Source of the DNA: Saccharofermentans sp.
Lineage (GTDB): Bacteria; Bacillota; Clostridia; Saccharofermentanales; Saccharofermentanaceae
Assembly: GCA_016292215.1 (NCBI GenBank)
Contig: JAEFBB010000003.1
Location: 48,212-112,211, forward strand
Length of the DNA stretch: 64,000 bases
Direction of reading: 5' to 3'
Positions 28,338 to 36,647 of the stretch are shown piece after piece (the stretch's first letter is position 1; each line of letters opens with the position of its first letter). A program made the position numbers and the translations under genes. The notes below the pieces were generated by a model. It was not told the origin of the DNA. It saw only the letters and a program-made list of their open reading frames with translations, and did no database searches.

Positions 28338-30696
28338 GTTATTAGCTCCCGCGGGCAATCTTGAGATCCTTAAGACTGCCATCGACAGTGGAGCAGACAG
28401 TGTTTATTTAGGACTTAAAGAGTTCTCGGCAAGAGCATCGGCAGATAATTTCACGCTTGATGAATTAGAAGAAGGCGTGAACTATGCGCATGCCAGGTCT
28501 TCGAAAGTTTTCCTCGCAGTTAATACGCTGATGAGTGACAACGAATTCGAAGTTTTCTATCCCACGGTCGCAGAAGCGGTAAATATTGGCGTTGACGGAC
28601 TTATCGTCCAGGATCTCGCCGTGCTCACAAAGCTTGCTTCTGATTTCCCGGATGTAATTATCAACTGCAGCACGCAGATGAATGTTTATTCGGCTGATGA
28701 GTTTAAAAAGCTCTCTGAGCTTGGCGTTAACCGCGTGGTGCTTCCGAGAGAATTATCCTGCGATGAGATCGCAAACCGCACCAGAGTAGCTGAGAAGTAC
28801 GGACTTGAGACTGAAGTGTTTGCACACGGCGCAGTATGTATCTGCGCTTCGGGCCTCTGCCTTTTCTCCGCGATGAACAGGAGCGGCACGAGATCAGGCA
28901 ACAGAGGAACATGTGCCCAGCCGTGCAGGGAAGAGTATTCCCTCTATAATGACGGCTTAAGGCTCAGGGAAGGACATCTCATTTCACCTAAGGACAGAGA
29001 TGTCACTGATTACCTTGCAAGGCTTATTAAAAGCGGCGTTAAGAGTCTCAAGATCGAAGGCCGCATGCGCGATTCGAACTATGTAAGATCCGCAGTTTAC
29101 TGCTACAGACGCATGATCGATGCCTTCTACGAAGGTGATCTTAATAACGATCTCATTAAGGAGATCAAGGCTGAACTTCTGGTCAACTTTAACCGCGGCG
29201 GTTCTTTTACATCACAGTATTTGAGCGGCAGTAAAGATGACCATATCTTATCGGGTGAGTATCCCGGCAAATACGGCGTCAGGATCGGCCGTATAAGCCG
29301 TCTGGACGCTAAGGCAGGTTCGGTTACTGTCGGTATCAAGACAGGCGCCATAGAGCCTGATAAGGGCGATTTTCTGTCCATCAGGGACAATTCAAAAGAG
29401 TTATGTTCTTTCCCTGTAGGCAAGACCAATCAGGGCCTTACCGGCATGGATATAAAGGGGCTTCATCCGGACATGATCAAGAAGTTAAAGCCCGGATATG
29501 AAGTATTCCTCATGAATCACGAGCTTGTTATAGCTAAGCAGGATTTAAGAAGAACCCCTGTAAAGATCACGCTCAATAACAGCGGCTCTGAGATAAGCGC
29601 GAAGGCTGTTGTAACTAGCGGTATCGCTATCGATATTTCTTCTGAAGCAAGCGTTGATATCCCTTCAGATTACGAGGGAAGAGAGCTCGATAAGGCAAGG
29701 ATCACAGAGCAGCTGGGCAAGACCCTGGATACGCCTTTTAAAACCGAATCCGTTGTTTATGAGGGTGTTGATACATATTATTGCCCCGTCAGCATAATCA
29801 ATTCATTAAGACGCGAACTGCTCTTAAATCTTGAAGTCAGCGTGGTCAATTCCTTCAAGAGAAGCTACGGCACTGACTTTGTGGAAGACTCTGAGTTCTT
29901 CGGAAATGAGACTGAGAGAACGGGTGAGATCAAGAATATGTATACATATCCGGTCTTAAGGCACAATGAAGAACTCCTGGAAGAAGGCGCAGATCTTTAT
30001 GCTTTCAGCATCTATGATCTTGCAGATCCGGGACTTTATCAGACCATAACAGAGTTCATAAAAGATCAGGGCGCCGAGCTTGTTCTTATGCTGCCTGATT
30101 TCCATCACGATAAGCTCAATAAGGTGATCGATAAAGTGATCAATGATCTTAAGAATGATCTGGACTCAGGCTTTAAGGCTGTAATGTCTTCAAGGCTTTT
30201 CACGGACCGAAAATTCTTAAAGGGCGGTCTTGAGCATTTCGCTTCTGCAGGATCAAACATATACAGTGCAAAATCTCTTGCTGAAGCTTTCTCTTATGCT
30301 GATGCTGTAATGCCTTCATATGAAGTATCTGCGGACAATTTCATTGATAATCTCCGAACACTTAAAGATACTTTCAATATCGAAGAAAAACAGCCGAAGA
30401 TTATTATTCATTCAGATGGTCTTATTCCTTGGATGCAGTCGGATTTCTGTGCTGCGGGAAGGAACCAGAGGCCTTGCGGCTTTTGCAGTAGTCAGGCTGT
30501 TTTCGACATGAAGCCTAAGAAGGACAGGGAAGATACAATGCTTAAGGTAATCCCTCATCCTGTTGATTGTTCTTGTGCTATCTACGGAAGGCCCAAGAAC
30601 CTTATGGATCAGGACTATGCTGATGCCATAGCCGAATTGGGATTTGATGTTATTTGCAACTATACGATTTTACCGGGAGGTTCAGACAATGACTGA
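28318..30696 (+). CDS. U32 family peptidase / RNA hydroxylation protein
   Basis: A 792-residue protein: U32 catalytic-fold domain (about 1-330), central DUF3656-like region (about 380-500) and a second barrel half at the C-terminus. It opens with ELLAPAGN and SGADSVYLG. The Cys-containing RGTCAQPCR and KSLKIEGRM motifs, and a Cys-rich C-terminus (RPCGFCSS, DCSCAIYGRPKN), could hold an iron-sulfur cluster. Family members such as TrhP and RlhA are required for tRNA or rRNA hydroxylation. Which RNA is modified here is not decided. Confidence 0.88.
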   Translation: MIKNRIELLAPAGNLEILKTAIDSGADSVYLGLKEFSARASADNFTLDELEEGVNYAHARSSKVFLAVNTLMSDNEFEVFYPTVAEAVNIGVDGLIVQDLAVLTKLASDFPDVIINCSTQMNVYSADEFKKLSELGVNRVVLPRELSCDEIANRTRVAEKYGLETEVFAHGAVCICASGLCLFSAMNRSGTRSGNRGTCAQPCREEYSLYNDGLRLREGHLISPKDRDVTDYLARLIKSGVKSLKIEGRMRDSNYVRSAVYCYRRMIDAFYEGDLNNDLIKEIKAELLVNFNRGGSFTSQYLSGSKDDHILSGEYPGKYGVRIGRISRLDAKAGSVTVGIKTGAIEPDKGDFLSIRDNSKELCSFPVGKTNQGLTGMDIKGLHPDMIKKLKPGYEVFLMNHELVIAKQDLRRTPVKITLNNSGSEISAKAVVTSGIAIDISSEASVDIPSDYEGRELDKARITEQLGKTLDTPFKTESVVYEGVDTYYCPVSIINSLRRELLLNLEVSVVNSFKRSYGTDFVEDSEFFGNETERTGEIKNMYTYPVLRHNEELLEEGADLYAFSIYDLADPGLYQTITEFIKDQGAELVLMLPDFHHDKLNKVIDKVINDLKNDLDSGFKAVMSSRLFTDRKFLKGGLEHFASAGSNIYSAKSLAEAFSYADAVMPSYEVSADNFIDNLRTLKDTFNIEEKQPKIIIHSDGLIPWMQSDFCAAGRNQRPCGFCSSQAVFDMKPKKDREDTMLKVIPHPVDCSCAIYGRPKNLMDQDYADAIAELGFDVICNYTILPGGSDND

Positions 30697-31183
30697 GATC
30701 TTTATCGAGAAGTGCAGGGAAGATGCCAGATTGCCGGCTTATGCCCATGACGGCGATGCGGGCATGGATCTTTATGCAGCAGAAGAAGTAATAATCGAGC
30801 CCGGTAAATCAGCTCTGGTACCCGTAGGCATCAAGCTTGCTATCCCTTACGGTTACGAAGTCCAGATCAGGCCCAGGAGCGGCGTTTCTCTCAAGACTCC
30901 GTTAAGGATACCTAATGCTCCCGGAACGATCGACTGCGGTTACAGAGACGAAGTTAATGTTATCGTTTATAACGATTCGTTTATGGTAGAAGAAGGCGTT
31001 AATGACATCCTGACTCTTGATCAGAAGGGATGTGTTCATGGCACATACAAGATCCGCAAGGGTGACCGCATCGCTCAGATGGTCGTTGCGAAAGTCGAAT
31101 ACTGCAAGTTTGTTGAGACTGATAACGTTAAGGCGATCGGTGAAGACAGAGGCGGAGGATTTGGTTCGAGCGGCGTGAATTAA
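30689..31183 (+). CDS. dut: dUTP diphosphatase
   Basis: Hydrolyses dUTP to dUMP, keeping uracil out of DNA; trimeric, 164 residues. Motifs: 1 AGMDLYA (24-30), 2 RPRSGVS (61-67), 3 from about 75 (NAPGTIDCGYRDEV), 4 GDRIAQMVV (125-133), 5 RGGGFGSSG (154-162). The stretch between motifs 3 and 4 (about 94-122, EEGVNDILTLDQKGCVHGTY) is longer than usual by roughly 15-20 residues. ATG 30689 has GGGAGG upstream and overlaps the U32 gene by 8 bases; the longer frame start at 30644 is inside that gene. Confidence 0.93.
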   Translation: MTEIFIEKCREDARLPAYAHDGDAGMDLYAAEEVIIEPGKSALVPVGIKLAIPYGYEVQIRPRSGVSLKTPLRIPNAPGTIDCGYRDEVNVIVYNDSFMVEEGVNDILTLDQKGCVHGTYKIRKGDRIAQMVVAKVEYCKFVETDNVKAIGEDRGGGFGSSGVN

Positions 31184-31189
31184 GATAGA

Positions 31190-31230
31190 AATAACCTGAC
31201 ATGGGTGTTAGAATTGTCGGGTTATTTTAC
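31190..31230 (+). terminator. Terminator or attenuator after dut
   Basis: Twelve-base arms AATAACCTGACA (31190-31201) and TGTCGGGTTATT (31215-31226) pair with one wobble around a 13-base loop. The T-run is short (TTAC), so termination may be partial before the hydrolase gene at 31251. Confidence 0.65.
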
Positions 31231-31250
31231 AGGGGAGACAGGAAGAAATA

Positions 31251-32279
31251 ATGAGAAGCGGTTTTGTCAGTTTCACCAGCGGCGGCAACAGGCGCAGAAG
31301 TCCTTTTATCATGAGGCTTGCGCTTGTTTTGAGCGTCATCGCTATCCTCATTATCTCGTTTATCGCGCTTACGGTTTTCTCGTCCAACAGACTTATGAAT
31401 ATCAAGGGCTACGAGGTATCGAACGTTCCTTCGAACATCCTTCCTTCGTACAGCACGACGAGCTTTCAGTCGGCTGATGGCCAGACATCTCTGCAGGGCT
31501 GGTTTTTCAAGACCAAGAATCCTATCTCAACCATAATCGTTGTCCACGATGCAGGCTCTAACAGACTTCCGTTCGGCGTCGAAATGATCGATATGATCGA
31601 GGTCTGGCTCGAAAACGGTTACAACGTCTTTATGTTTGACCAGAGAAACTCCGGTACGTCAGGCGGTGATATCTGTACTTACGGCTATCTTGAATGGCAG
31701 GACGTCCTTGGCGCCATCGGCATCGTTAAGCAGATCTCTGTCACAACAGACGTAATATTGTACGGCATAGGTACAGGGTGCACATCATCGCTTCTTGCAT
31801 ACAGCAACTTGCCGCCTGAAGGCGCAAGTGATGCGGCGCTCCTGCAATACAGCACGGAGATCCGCAACCTCGGATTTGATAAGTCCTACGTAATCGGCAT
31901 GATACTTGATTCTCCCGCCAAAGAATCAGATGACTACATCAAGCCTGAGGTAGTCCAGAGCGAGCCTTTGGGCTTCATCACGCAGTACTCTGTTCCTTAT
32001 GCGATCAGGGTATCTTCCGGTGCTGACAATATCAGTCTTGCTGCCGAGATCGCAAGGCTTCCTTTCCCGGTGCTCATCATCTACGGCGGCCACGACACCT
32101 TCATTGGTGCTGATAAGATCGACCAGATCATAACGGAGCGCAACAGGCTCAATTCAAGTATCACTAAGAGCGTAATGGTAGCGGGCGCAGGTTACTTGGA
32201 GGAGTATTCCATCAACAAGAACTTGTACATCGATACCATCAAAGAATTCCTCGATAACTACTATCTCGTCGATAACTGA
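31251..32279 (+). CDS. Membrane-anchored alpha/beta-hydrolase-fold protein lacking catalytic residues
   Basis: The protein has 342 residues. A basic N-terminus is followed by a membrane span at about 22-45 and an extracytoplasmic alpha/beta-hydrolase domain with the expected VVHDAGSN oxyanion region and DQRNSGTSGG strand. The nucleophile elbow reads G172-I-G-T-G176, so the expected Ser at 174 is Gly. The acid D282 is kept (YGGHD), but the expected His in the C-terminal GAGH-x3-Y motif is Tyr315. It is therefore probably not a serine hydrolase. It sits one base before tsaD and has a good ribosome-binding site. Confidence 0.8.
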   Translation: MRSGFVSFTSGGNRRRSPFIMRLALVLSVIAILIISFIALTVFSSNRLMNIKGYEVSNVPSNILPSYSTTSFQSADGQTSLQGWFFKTKNPISTIIVVHDAGSNRLPFGVEMIDMIEVWLENGYNVFMFDQRNSGTSGGDICTYGYLEWQDVLGAIGIVKQISVTTDVILYGIGTGCTSSLLAYSNLPPEGASDAALLQYSTEIRNLGFDKSYVIGMILDSPAKESDDYIKPEVVQSEPLGFITQYSVPYAIRVSSGADNISLAAEIARLPFPVLIIYGGHDTFIGADKIDQIITERNRLNSSITKSVMVAGAGYLEEYSINKNLYIDTIKEFLDNYYLVDN

Positions 32280-32280
32280 T

Positions 32281-33297
32281 ATGAATATGGAAAAAGACAT
32301 ACTTATCCTTGGCATAGAGAGTTCATGCGATGAGACTGCAGCGTCTGTCGTAAAGAACGGACGCGTTATCTTAAGCAACTGCATCGCATCCCAGGCTGAT
32401 TTCCATGAGCAGTATGGCGGCGTAGTGCCTGAGCTCGCTTCGAGAATGCATATAGATGCAGTACATCCGACAGTAGAGAAGGCCTTATCTGACGCGGGCG
32501 TTACTCTTAACGATATTGATGCCATAGCGGTAACTTACGGCCCCGGCCTTGTAGGCGCTTTGCTTGTCGGCCTCTCGTGCGCGAAAGGTCTCTGCGAAGT
32601 GTCAGGCAAACCTCTGGTCGGCGTTAATCATCTGAAGGGACATATCGCTGCCAATTATCTCTGCTTTGAGGAATTGGAGCCGCCGTTCCTTTGCCTATGC
32701 GTAAGCGGTGGTAATTCCATGATCGTCCGCGTTGACGATTATACTGACATGACAGTTCTCGGACGCACCAGAGATGATGCTGCAGGCGAAGCGATCGATA
32801 AGATCGCGCGCGTTGTAGGCCTCGGCTATCCGGGCGGCCCCAAGATGGATAAAGCAGGGCAGGGAGGCGATGTTACCAAGTATGTCTTCTCTAAGACTCA
32901 TATGGCAGACACCCTGGATTTCTCGTTCTCAGGCCTCAAAACCTCTGCTTTGAACCTCTTAAACGGCTTAAAACAGAAGGGTGAAGAGATCGATCTTAAA
33001 GATTTCGCTGCTTCTTACCAGCAGGCAATCGCAGACGCTCTCCTTAAGAACACGCTCACGGCAGCAGATCAGACAGGAATCAAGAAGCTCTGCCTTGCAG
33101 GCGGCGTTTCCGCTAACTCTTTCTTAAGAGCAGCTTTCGACAAGGCGGCTAAAAAGAAGGGGATCAAGCTCTATTATCCCGAGCTCAAATATTGTACCGA
33201 TAACGCCGCCATGATCGCATCCTGCGGTTACTATGAGTACATTAACGGCAAACGCGATACATTGGATCTGAATGCTTATCCTTCGTTACAGATGTAA
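32281..33297 (+). CDS. tsaD: tRNA threonylcarbamoyladenosine transferase
   Basis: Catalytic subunit for the t6A37 modification of ANN-decoding tRNAs; 338 residues, an ASKHA-fold protein. N-terminal GIESSCDETA, metal-binding HLKGH (H117, H121), the phosphate loop CVSGGNS and the C-terminal GGVSANS are all present. It starts two bases after the hydrolase stop without a clear Shine-Dalgarno sequence, so translation is probably coupled. A second ATG six bases on (32287) could also serve. No tsaB or tsaE is in the window. Confidence 0.96.
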   Translation: MNMEKDILILGIESSCDETAASVVKNGRVILSNCIASQADFHEQYGGVVPELASRMHIDAVHPTVEKALSDAGVTLNDIDAIAVTYGPGLVGALLVGLSCAKGLCEVSGKPLVGVNHLKGHIAANYLCFEELEPPFLCLCVSGGNSMIVRVDDYTDMTVLGRTRDDAAGEAIDKIARVVGLGYPGGPKMDKAGQGGDVTKYVFSKTHMADTLDFSFSGLKTSALNLLNGLKQKGEEIDLKDFAASYQQAIADALLKNTLTAADQTGIKKLCLAGGVSANSFLRAAFDKAAKKKGIKLYYPELKYCTDNAAMIASCGYYEYINGKRDTLDLNAYPSLQM

Positions 33298-33308
33298 AAC
33301 TCCTAATT

Positions 33309-33330
33309 TCGAACTGGCAGTTCGATTTTA
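33309..33330 (+). terminator. Weak hairpin terminator after tsaD
   Basis: Arms TCGAAC (33309-33314) and GTTCGA (33320-33325) have a 5-base loop, followed by TTTTA. Short but well placed, 12 bases after the tsaD stop. Confidence 0.45.
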
Positions 33331-33351
33331 GAGATTTATTAAGCATCAGAT

Positions 33352-33379
33352 TTGCAAAAAGACAACTAATCTATAAAAT
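33352..33379 (+). promoter_or_regulatory. Probable promoter of smpB
   Basis: TTGCAA (33352-33357), 16-base spacer, TAAAAT (33374-33379). Only eight bases separate the -10 box from the smpB ATG, which would make the transcript start at or next to the start codon. Confidence 0.45.
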
Positions 33380-33387
33380 ATACGATT

Positions 33388-33864
33388 ATGGCAATCAAAA
33401 AAGGAATCAAAATCATAGCAGAAAACCGCAAAGCCTATCACGATTACTTCATCGAAGAGAGGTTTGAAGCGGGCGTGGCTTTATCCGGAACCGAGGTCAA
33501 GAGCCTCCGCGCCGGCAGGATCAATCTTAAGGACTCATATGTCCAGGTAAAAGACGGGGAGATGTGGCTCATCGGCGTTCATATCAGCCCTTACGAGAAC
33601 GGCAACAGGTTCAATCTTGATCCTGAGAGGACCAGAAAGCTCCTGATGCATAAGAGGGAGATCATCCGTCTGTATTCAACTGTTAAGCAGGACGGCCTTA
33701 CTCTCGTGCCCACAAAATGCTATTTCAAAGACAGTAAAGTCAAGTTCGAGATCGGTCTTGCCAGAGGTAAGAAAGACTACGACAAGCGCGATGTAATGGC
33801 CAGGAAAGAAGCCAATAGAGACATCGACCGCGCCATGAAGAATGCCAAGAAATATCAAGATTGA
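33388..33864 (+). CDS. smpB: SsrA-binding protein SmpB
   Basis: Binds tmRNA and brings it to stalled ribosomes for trans-translation. The 158-residue length is typical: N-terminal KIIAENRKAYHDYFIEE block, GTEVKSLRAGRINLKDSY, and a basic C-terminal tail (KEANRDIDRAMKNAKKY). The start is fixed by the conserved N-terminus. There is no Shine-Dalgarno-like sequence before the ATG, and the -10 box lies 8 bases upstream, so it may be a leaderless message. No tmRNA gene (ssrA) is evident nearby. Confidence 0.95.
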   Translation: MAIKKGIKIIAENRKAYHDYFIEERFEAGVALSGTEVKSLRAGRINLKDSYVQVKDGEMWLIGVHISPYENGNRFNLDPERTRKLLMHKREIIRLYSTVKQDGLTLVPTKCYFKDSKVKFEIGLARGKKDYDKRDVMARKEANRDIDRAMKNAKKYQD

Positions 33865-33910
33865 TAAAGTTGTTATATAATAAATAAAACTAATAACGGC
33901 AGGGAATAGG

Positions 33911-34465
33911 ATGATCGACAGACTCAGAGAACAGAAGCGCGAAAAGGAGATATCGGCAAGATATGTCTTCTTAGCTATTGTTTTCTGGATCCTGACTGTT
34001 TCCTGGATAGTCGTTATTTTCCAGTTATCATCTGATACAGCTGAAGAATCTTCAGAGTTCTCAAAAACTCTGTTGGAATATATTAACGAGCTGTTCAGCA
34101 CCAATATTCAGGATGACAGCATATTAAGAATGATAGGGCACTCCGCTGAGTATGCTCTTCTGACGCTCTTGTCATACCTGGCTCTTTCATCGACCAACAA
34201 GATCTCCAGCAAGACATCCTATGCTGAAAGCCCTGTTAAGCTTCTCAGATCCGATAACGAGATGAATATCATCTTTACGCTGTGGTTCACCGTCCTTAAT
34301 GCGATCTTCGACGAATATCATCAGCTCTTTGTAATTGGCCGCGACGGTTCCATCATGGATGTACTCATCGATCTCATCGGAATCGTTCTTGTCTTGGTAA
34401 TTATCCGTATCGCATTCTCGATCTATATCAGATCGAAGGGCAGGACGGAGATCGTTTACACCTGA
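33911..34465 (+). CDS. VanZ-like family membrane protein
   Basis: A 184-residue protein with hydrophobic segments near 20-42, 78-92, 118-135 and 150-175. The motif combination LRMIGHSAEYALL and NAIFDEYHQLFVIGRDGS with DVLIDLIG is diagnostic of VanZ-like proteins. VanZ gives low-level teicoplanin resistance in enterococci, but most family members have no shown role. AGGGAATAGG lies before the ATG. It is 46 bases after smpB, and the long gap at 34466-35113 follows. Confidence 0.87.
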   Translation: MIDRLREQKREKEISARYVFLAIVFWILTVSWIVVIFQLSSDTAEESSEFSKTLLEYINELFSTNIQDDSILRMIGHSAEYALLTLLSYLALSSTNKISSKTSYAESPVKLLRSDNEMNIIFTLWFTVLNAIFDEYHQLFVIGRDGSIMDVLIDLIGIVLVLVIIRIAFSIYIRSKGRTEIVYT

Positions 34466-35113
34466 TCCCAATTCATCATAGATTTCTGCGTTAGACCCAT
34501 TTCTCTTAATATCCAATTCGGTATAATTAATATTTTGATGAATTGAGAAGAGGTTTTTATAAAGATAATGGGAATATGATTGATTTATATATTATTATCA
34601 GACCGCTTTTTGGCCAGCGCCCGGTATATCAATCTATCCGTGTGTATTTGTTTCATCTATCTGATAATTCACGCTGATTCAATTTGTGATTTTTGTATTC
34701 GTATTTTTTTATTCGTATATTCGTATATTCTTATAATTCTTTGTTATTAATTCTTATTAATCAATTGAATCATTTGTCTGCGATTATCCATGATCATTTG
34801 CTAATCTCCATAATCGTTCGTCAATTTCGCACCGACAAAAACCGATCGGTTTCCGGCAAATTTTCACTAAAGCTTTAATACAAAAGATTCAAATTGCGAC
34901 AAGGATCTCTGAAATGCCTGCAAAATTTACGACAATCATCCTGCAAAACAACTGAATTTACCCCTCATTAAATTATGCTTCTCCGCTGTTATTTTTGAAT
35001 CACCTCTCGACCGAATATATGTTCTTTTTTGTCCGAACATGTTCTTTTCGCCCGTAAATTAAAAGCGCCCGCTCATCACGGACGCTCATAAATAATCATT
35101 TATTCAAGCCGGC
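34466..35113. other. Gene-free AT-rich intergenic region
   Basis: These 648 bases between converging genes hold no convincing coding sequence; the 61-codon frame at 34693-34878 has low-complexity composition and no ribosome-binding site. Visible items are a TATTCGTAT-type short tandem repeat at 34696-34732, an inverted repeat ATGTTC/GAACAT at 35019-35040 whose right arm extends into the palindrome GAACATGTTC (35035-35044), and the minus-strand terminator at 35056-35086. The base composition is clearly more AT-rich than the flanking genes. It may be a relic of lost sequence. Confidence 0.6.
35056..35086 (-). terminator. Terminator of the licD/gpsA-tagD operon
   Basis: On the minus strand, arms AGCGTCCG and CGGGCGCT (plus positions 35086-35079 and 35071-35064) pair with one wobble and are followed by TTTTAATTT. 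It lies 28 bases past the gpsA-tagD stop. Confidence 0.87.
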
Positions 35114-36646
35114 TCATGCCTCAGGATCAGTATTGATATCTTCGTGGCTTGTCTTGCTCTCACCGTCTACGGAATTAGCGTCGTAAAGGTCTTTCTTCAT
35201 CTTTGAGCTGCTGATCTCAGGTGTTCTAGGCAGATAAACTACCTCTACTCCCTCATCCTTAAGGAAGTCAAACTTGCCCTTCCAGTCGTCGCCCATGACG
35301 AACGTATCGACGTGGTATTCATGCATGTCTGAACGCTTCTGTGTCCAGCTGTTTTCCGGGATTACCAGGTCTACATAACGGATGGACTCGACCAGAGCCT
35401 TGCGCTGCTCATATGTGAAATAGCACTTCTTGTGCTTTTCAGTCCAGTTAAACTCATCAGAGCTGATTACAACGATGAGATAGTCGCCCAATGCCTTTGC
35501 GCGCCTGAGCAGATTGATATGTCCGTAATGGAGAAGGTCGAATGTTCCATAGGTGATTACGCGTTTCATGCTTTGATCTCCTTGAATTCGTAATGAAGCG
35601 TTTTTGATTACTGCAGTCTCATAATTTATGTCAAGAATAGGCTTGGACAGCTCGGTTGTGCCGTCGCGGCCCATAAGATTCATAGCTATTTCAACAGCTG
35701 ATGCATTGTGGTTTATTATCTGGTCAACCGCCGTGATTATCGGCAGTTCGACATCATATTGAGCAGCAAGTTTAATGGCGGCAGGCAGCGCATTTATGCC
35801 TTCTACGACCATTCCGACCTGCTTTACGGCATCGGCAGTCGTATAACCCTGACCGATAAGATATCCGCACTTGTTGTTGCGTGAATGCACGCTCATTGCA
35901 GTAACGATAAGGTCTCCGACACCGGCCAGGCCGCTGAAAGTATCAGACAGGCATCCCATCTTAAGACCGAGTCTCTCGATCTCGGCAAGTCCTCTAGTGA
36001 TCAGTGCAGCACGTGCGTTATCGCCATAACCCAGGCCTGCAGAGATACCGGAAGCCAGCGCGATAATGTTTTTCAAAGCGCCGCAGATCTCAACGCCCTT
36101 AATATCGGTGTTCGTATATACACGCAAAACAGGATTAGCAAAAACATCCTGAATAAATTCAGCTACTTCGATATCAGCGTGAGCCGCAACGATCGTTGTA
36201 GGCATGTCTTTCGCGACTTCCTCAGCGTGGGTAGGTCCGGACAATGCAACTACTGAGTTCTTCTTCCCCGCCTTGCCAAGCTCATCTGTGATTATCTCAG
36301 ACATGGTCATCAGAGTATCAGGCTCGATACCCTTAGCGACGTCAACGATTACCTGTGATTCAGTAATATGAGGCAAAGCTGTGCGCACTGTGGAGCGCAC
36401 AAATACTGAAGGAACTGCAAAAAGCAAAATATCAGCGCCATTACAAGCGGCACTAACATCATCCGTAAACCTCAATTCATCGGGAATATCCATATAAGGC
36501 AGGTTCTTATGCTGCCTCGTACGTGTTAATTCTTCTATCTCGGCGGGCAATGCGGACCAGACTGTGACAGTATGTCCGATATTGCAAAGCATGCGGGCCA
36601 AAGCTATGCCCCAGGTGCCGGCGCCGAGAACGGATATTCGCTTCAT
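35114..36646 (-). CDS. gpsA-tagD: Fused glycerol-3-phosphate dehydrogenase / glycerol-3-phosphate cytidylyltransferase
   Basis: A single 510-codon frame. Residues 1 to about 333 are a complete GpsA (NAD site GAGTWG, SGPTHAEE, catalytic-Lys region ALKNIIALASG, terminal NLMGRDGTTE), making sn-glycerol-3-phosphate from DHAP. After a linker of about 26 residues, residues 360 to about 490 are a TagD-type cytidylyltransferase (TYGTFDLLHYGH with HxGH, and RTPEISSSKM), making CDP-glycerol. Hence two consecutive reactions share one chain. AAGGAG (plus 35578-35583) and the ATG at 35569 are retained at the TagD boundary, so a separate 151-residue TagD may also be made. The start at 36646 follows the licD stop by one base. 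Confidence 0.88.
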   Translation of the reverse strand: MKRISVLGAGTWGIALARMLCNIGHTVTVWSALPAEIEELTRTRQHKNLPYMDIPDELRFTDDVSAACNGADILLFAVPSVFVRSTVRTALPHITESQVIVDVAKGIEPDTLMTMSEIITDELGKAGKKNSVVALSGPTHAEEVAKDMPTTIVAAHADIEVAEFIQDVFANPVLRVYTNTDIKGVEICGALKNIIALASGISAGLGYGDNARAALITRGLAEIERLGLKMGCLSDTFSGLAGVGDLIVTAMSVHSRNNKCGYLIGQGYTTADAVKQVGMVVEGINALPAAIKLAAQYDVELPIITAVDQIINHNASAVEIAMNLMGRDGTTELSKPILDINYETAVIKNASLRIQGDQSMKRVITYGTFDLLHYGHINLLRRAKALGDYLIVVISSDEFNWTEKHKKCYFTYEQRKALVESIRYVDLVIPENSWTQKRSDMHEYHVDTFVMGDDWKGKFDFLKDEGVEVVYLPRTPEISSSKMKKDLYDANSVDGESKTSHEDINTDPEA

Positions 36647-36647
36647 A

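Noticed and set aside
34693..34878. 61-codon frame in the AT-rich gap
   Set aside because: Low-complexity Ile/Leu/Ser/Tyr composition from AT-rich DNA, no ribosome-binding site and no family resemblance.
35035..35044. GAACATGTTC as a Gram-positive LexA box
   Set aside because: The LexA consensus needs GAAC-N4-GTTC; here only two bases separate the half-sites, and no SOS gene is adjacent.
33865..35113. A tmRNA (ssrA) gene next to smpB
   Set aside because: No tRNA-like ends with CCA or recognisable tag-coding region could be seen in the interval.
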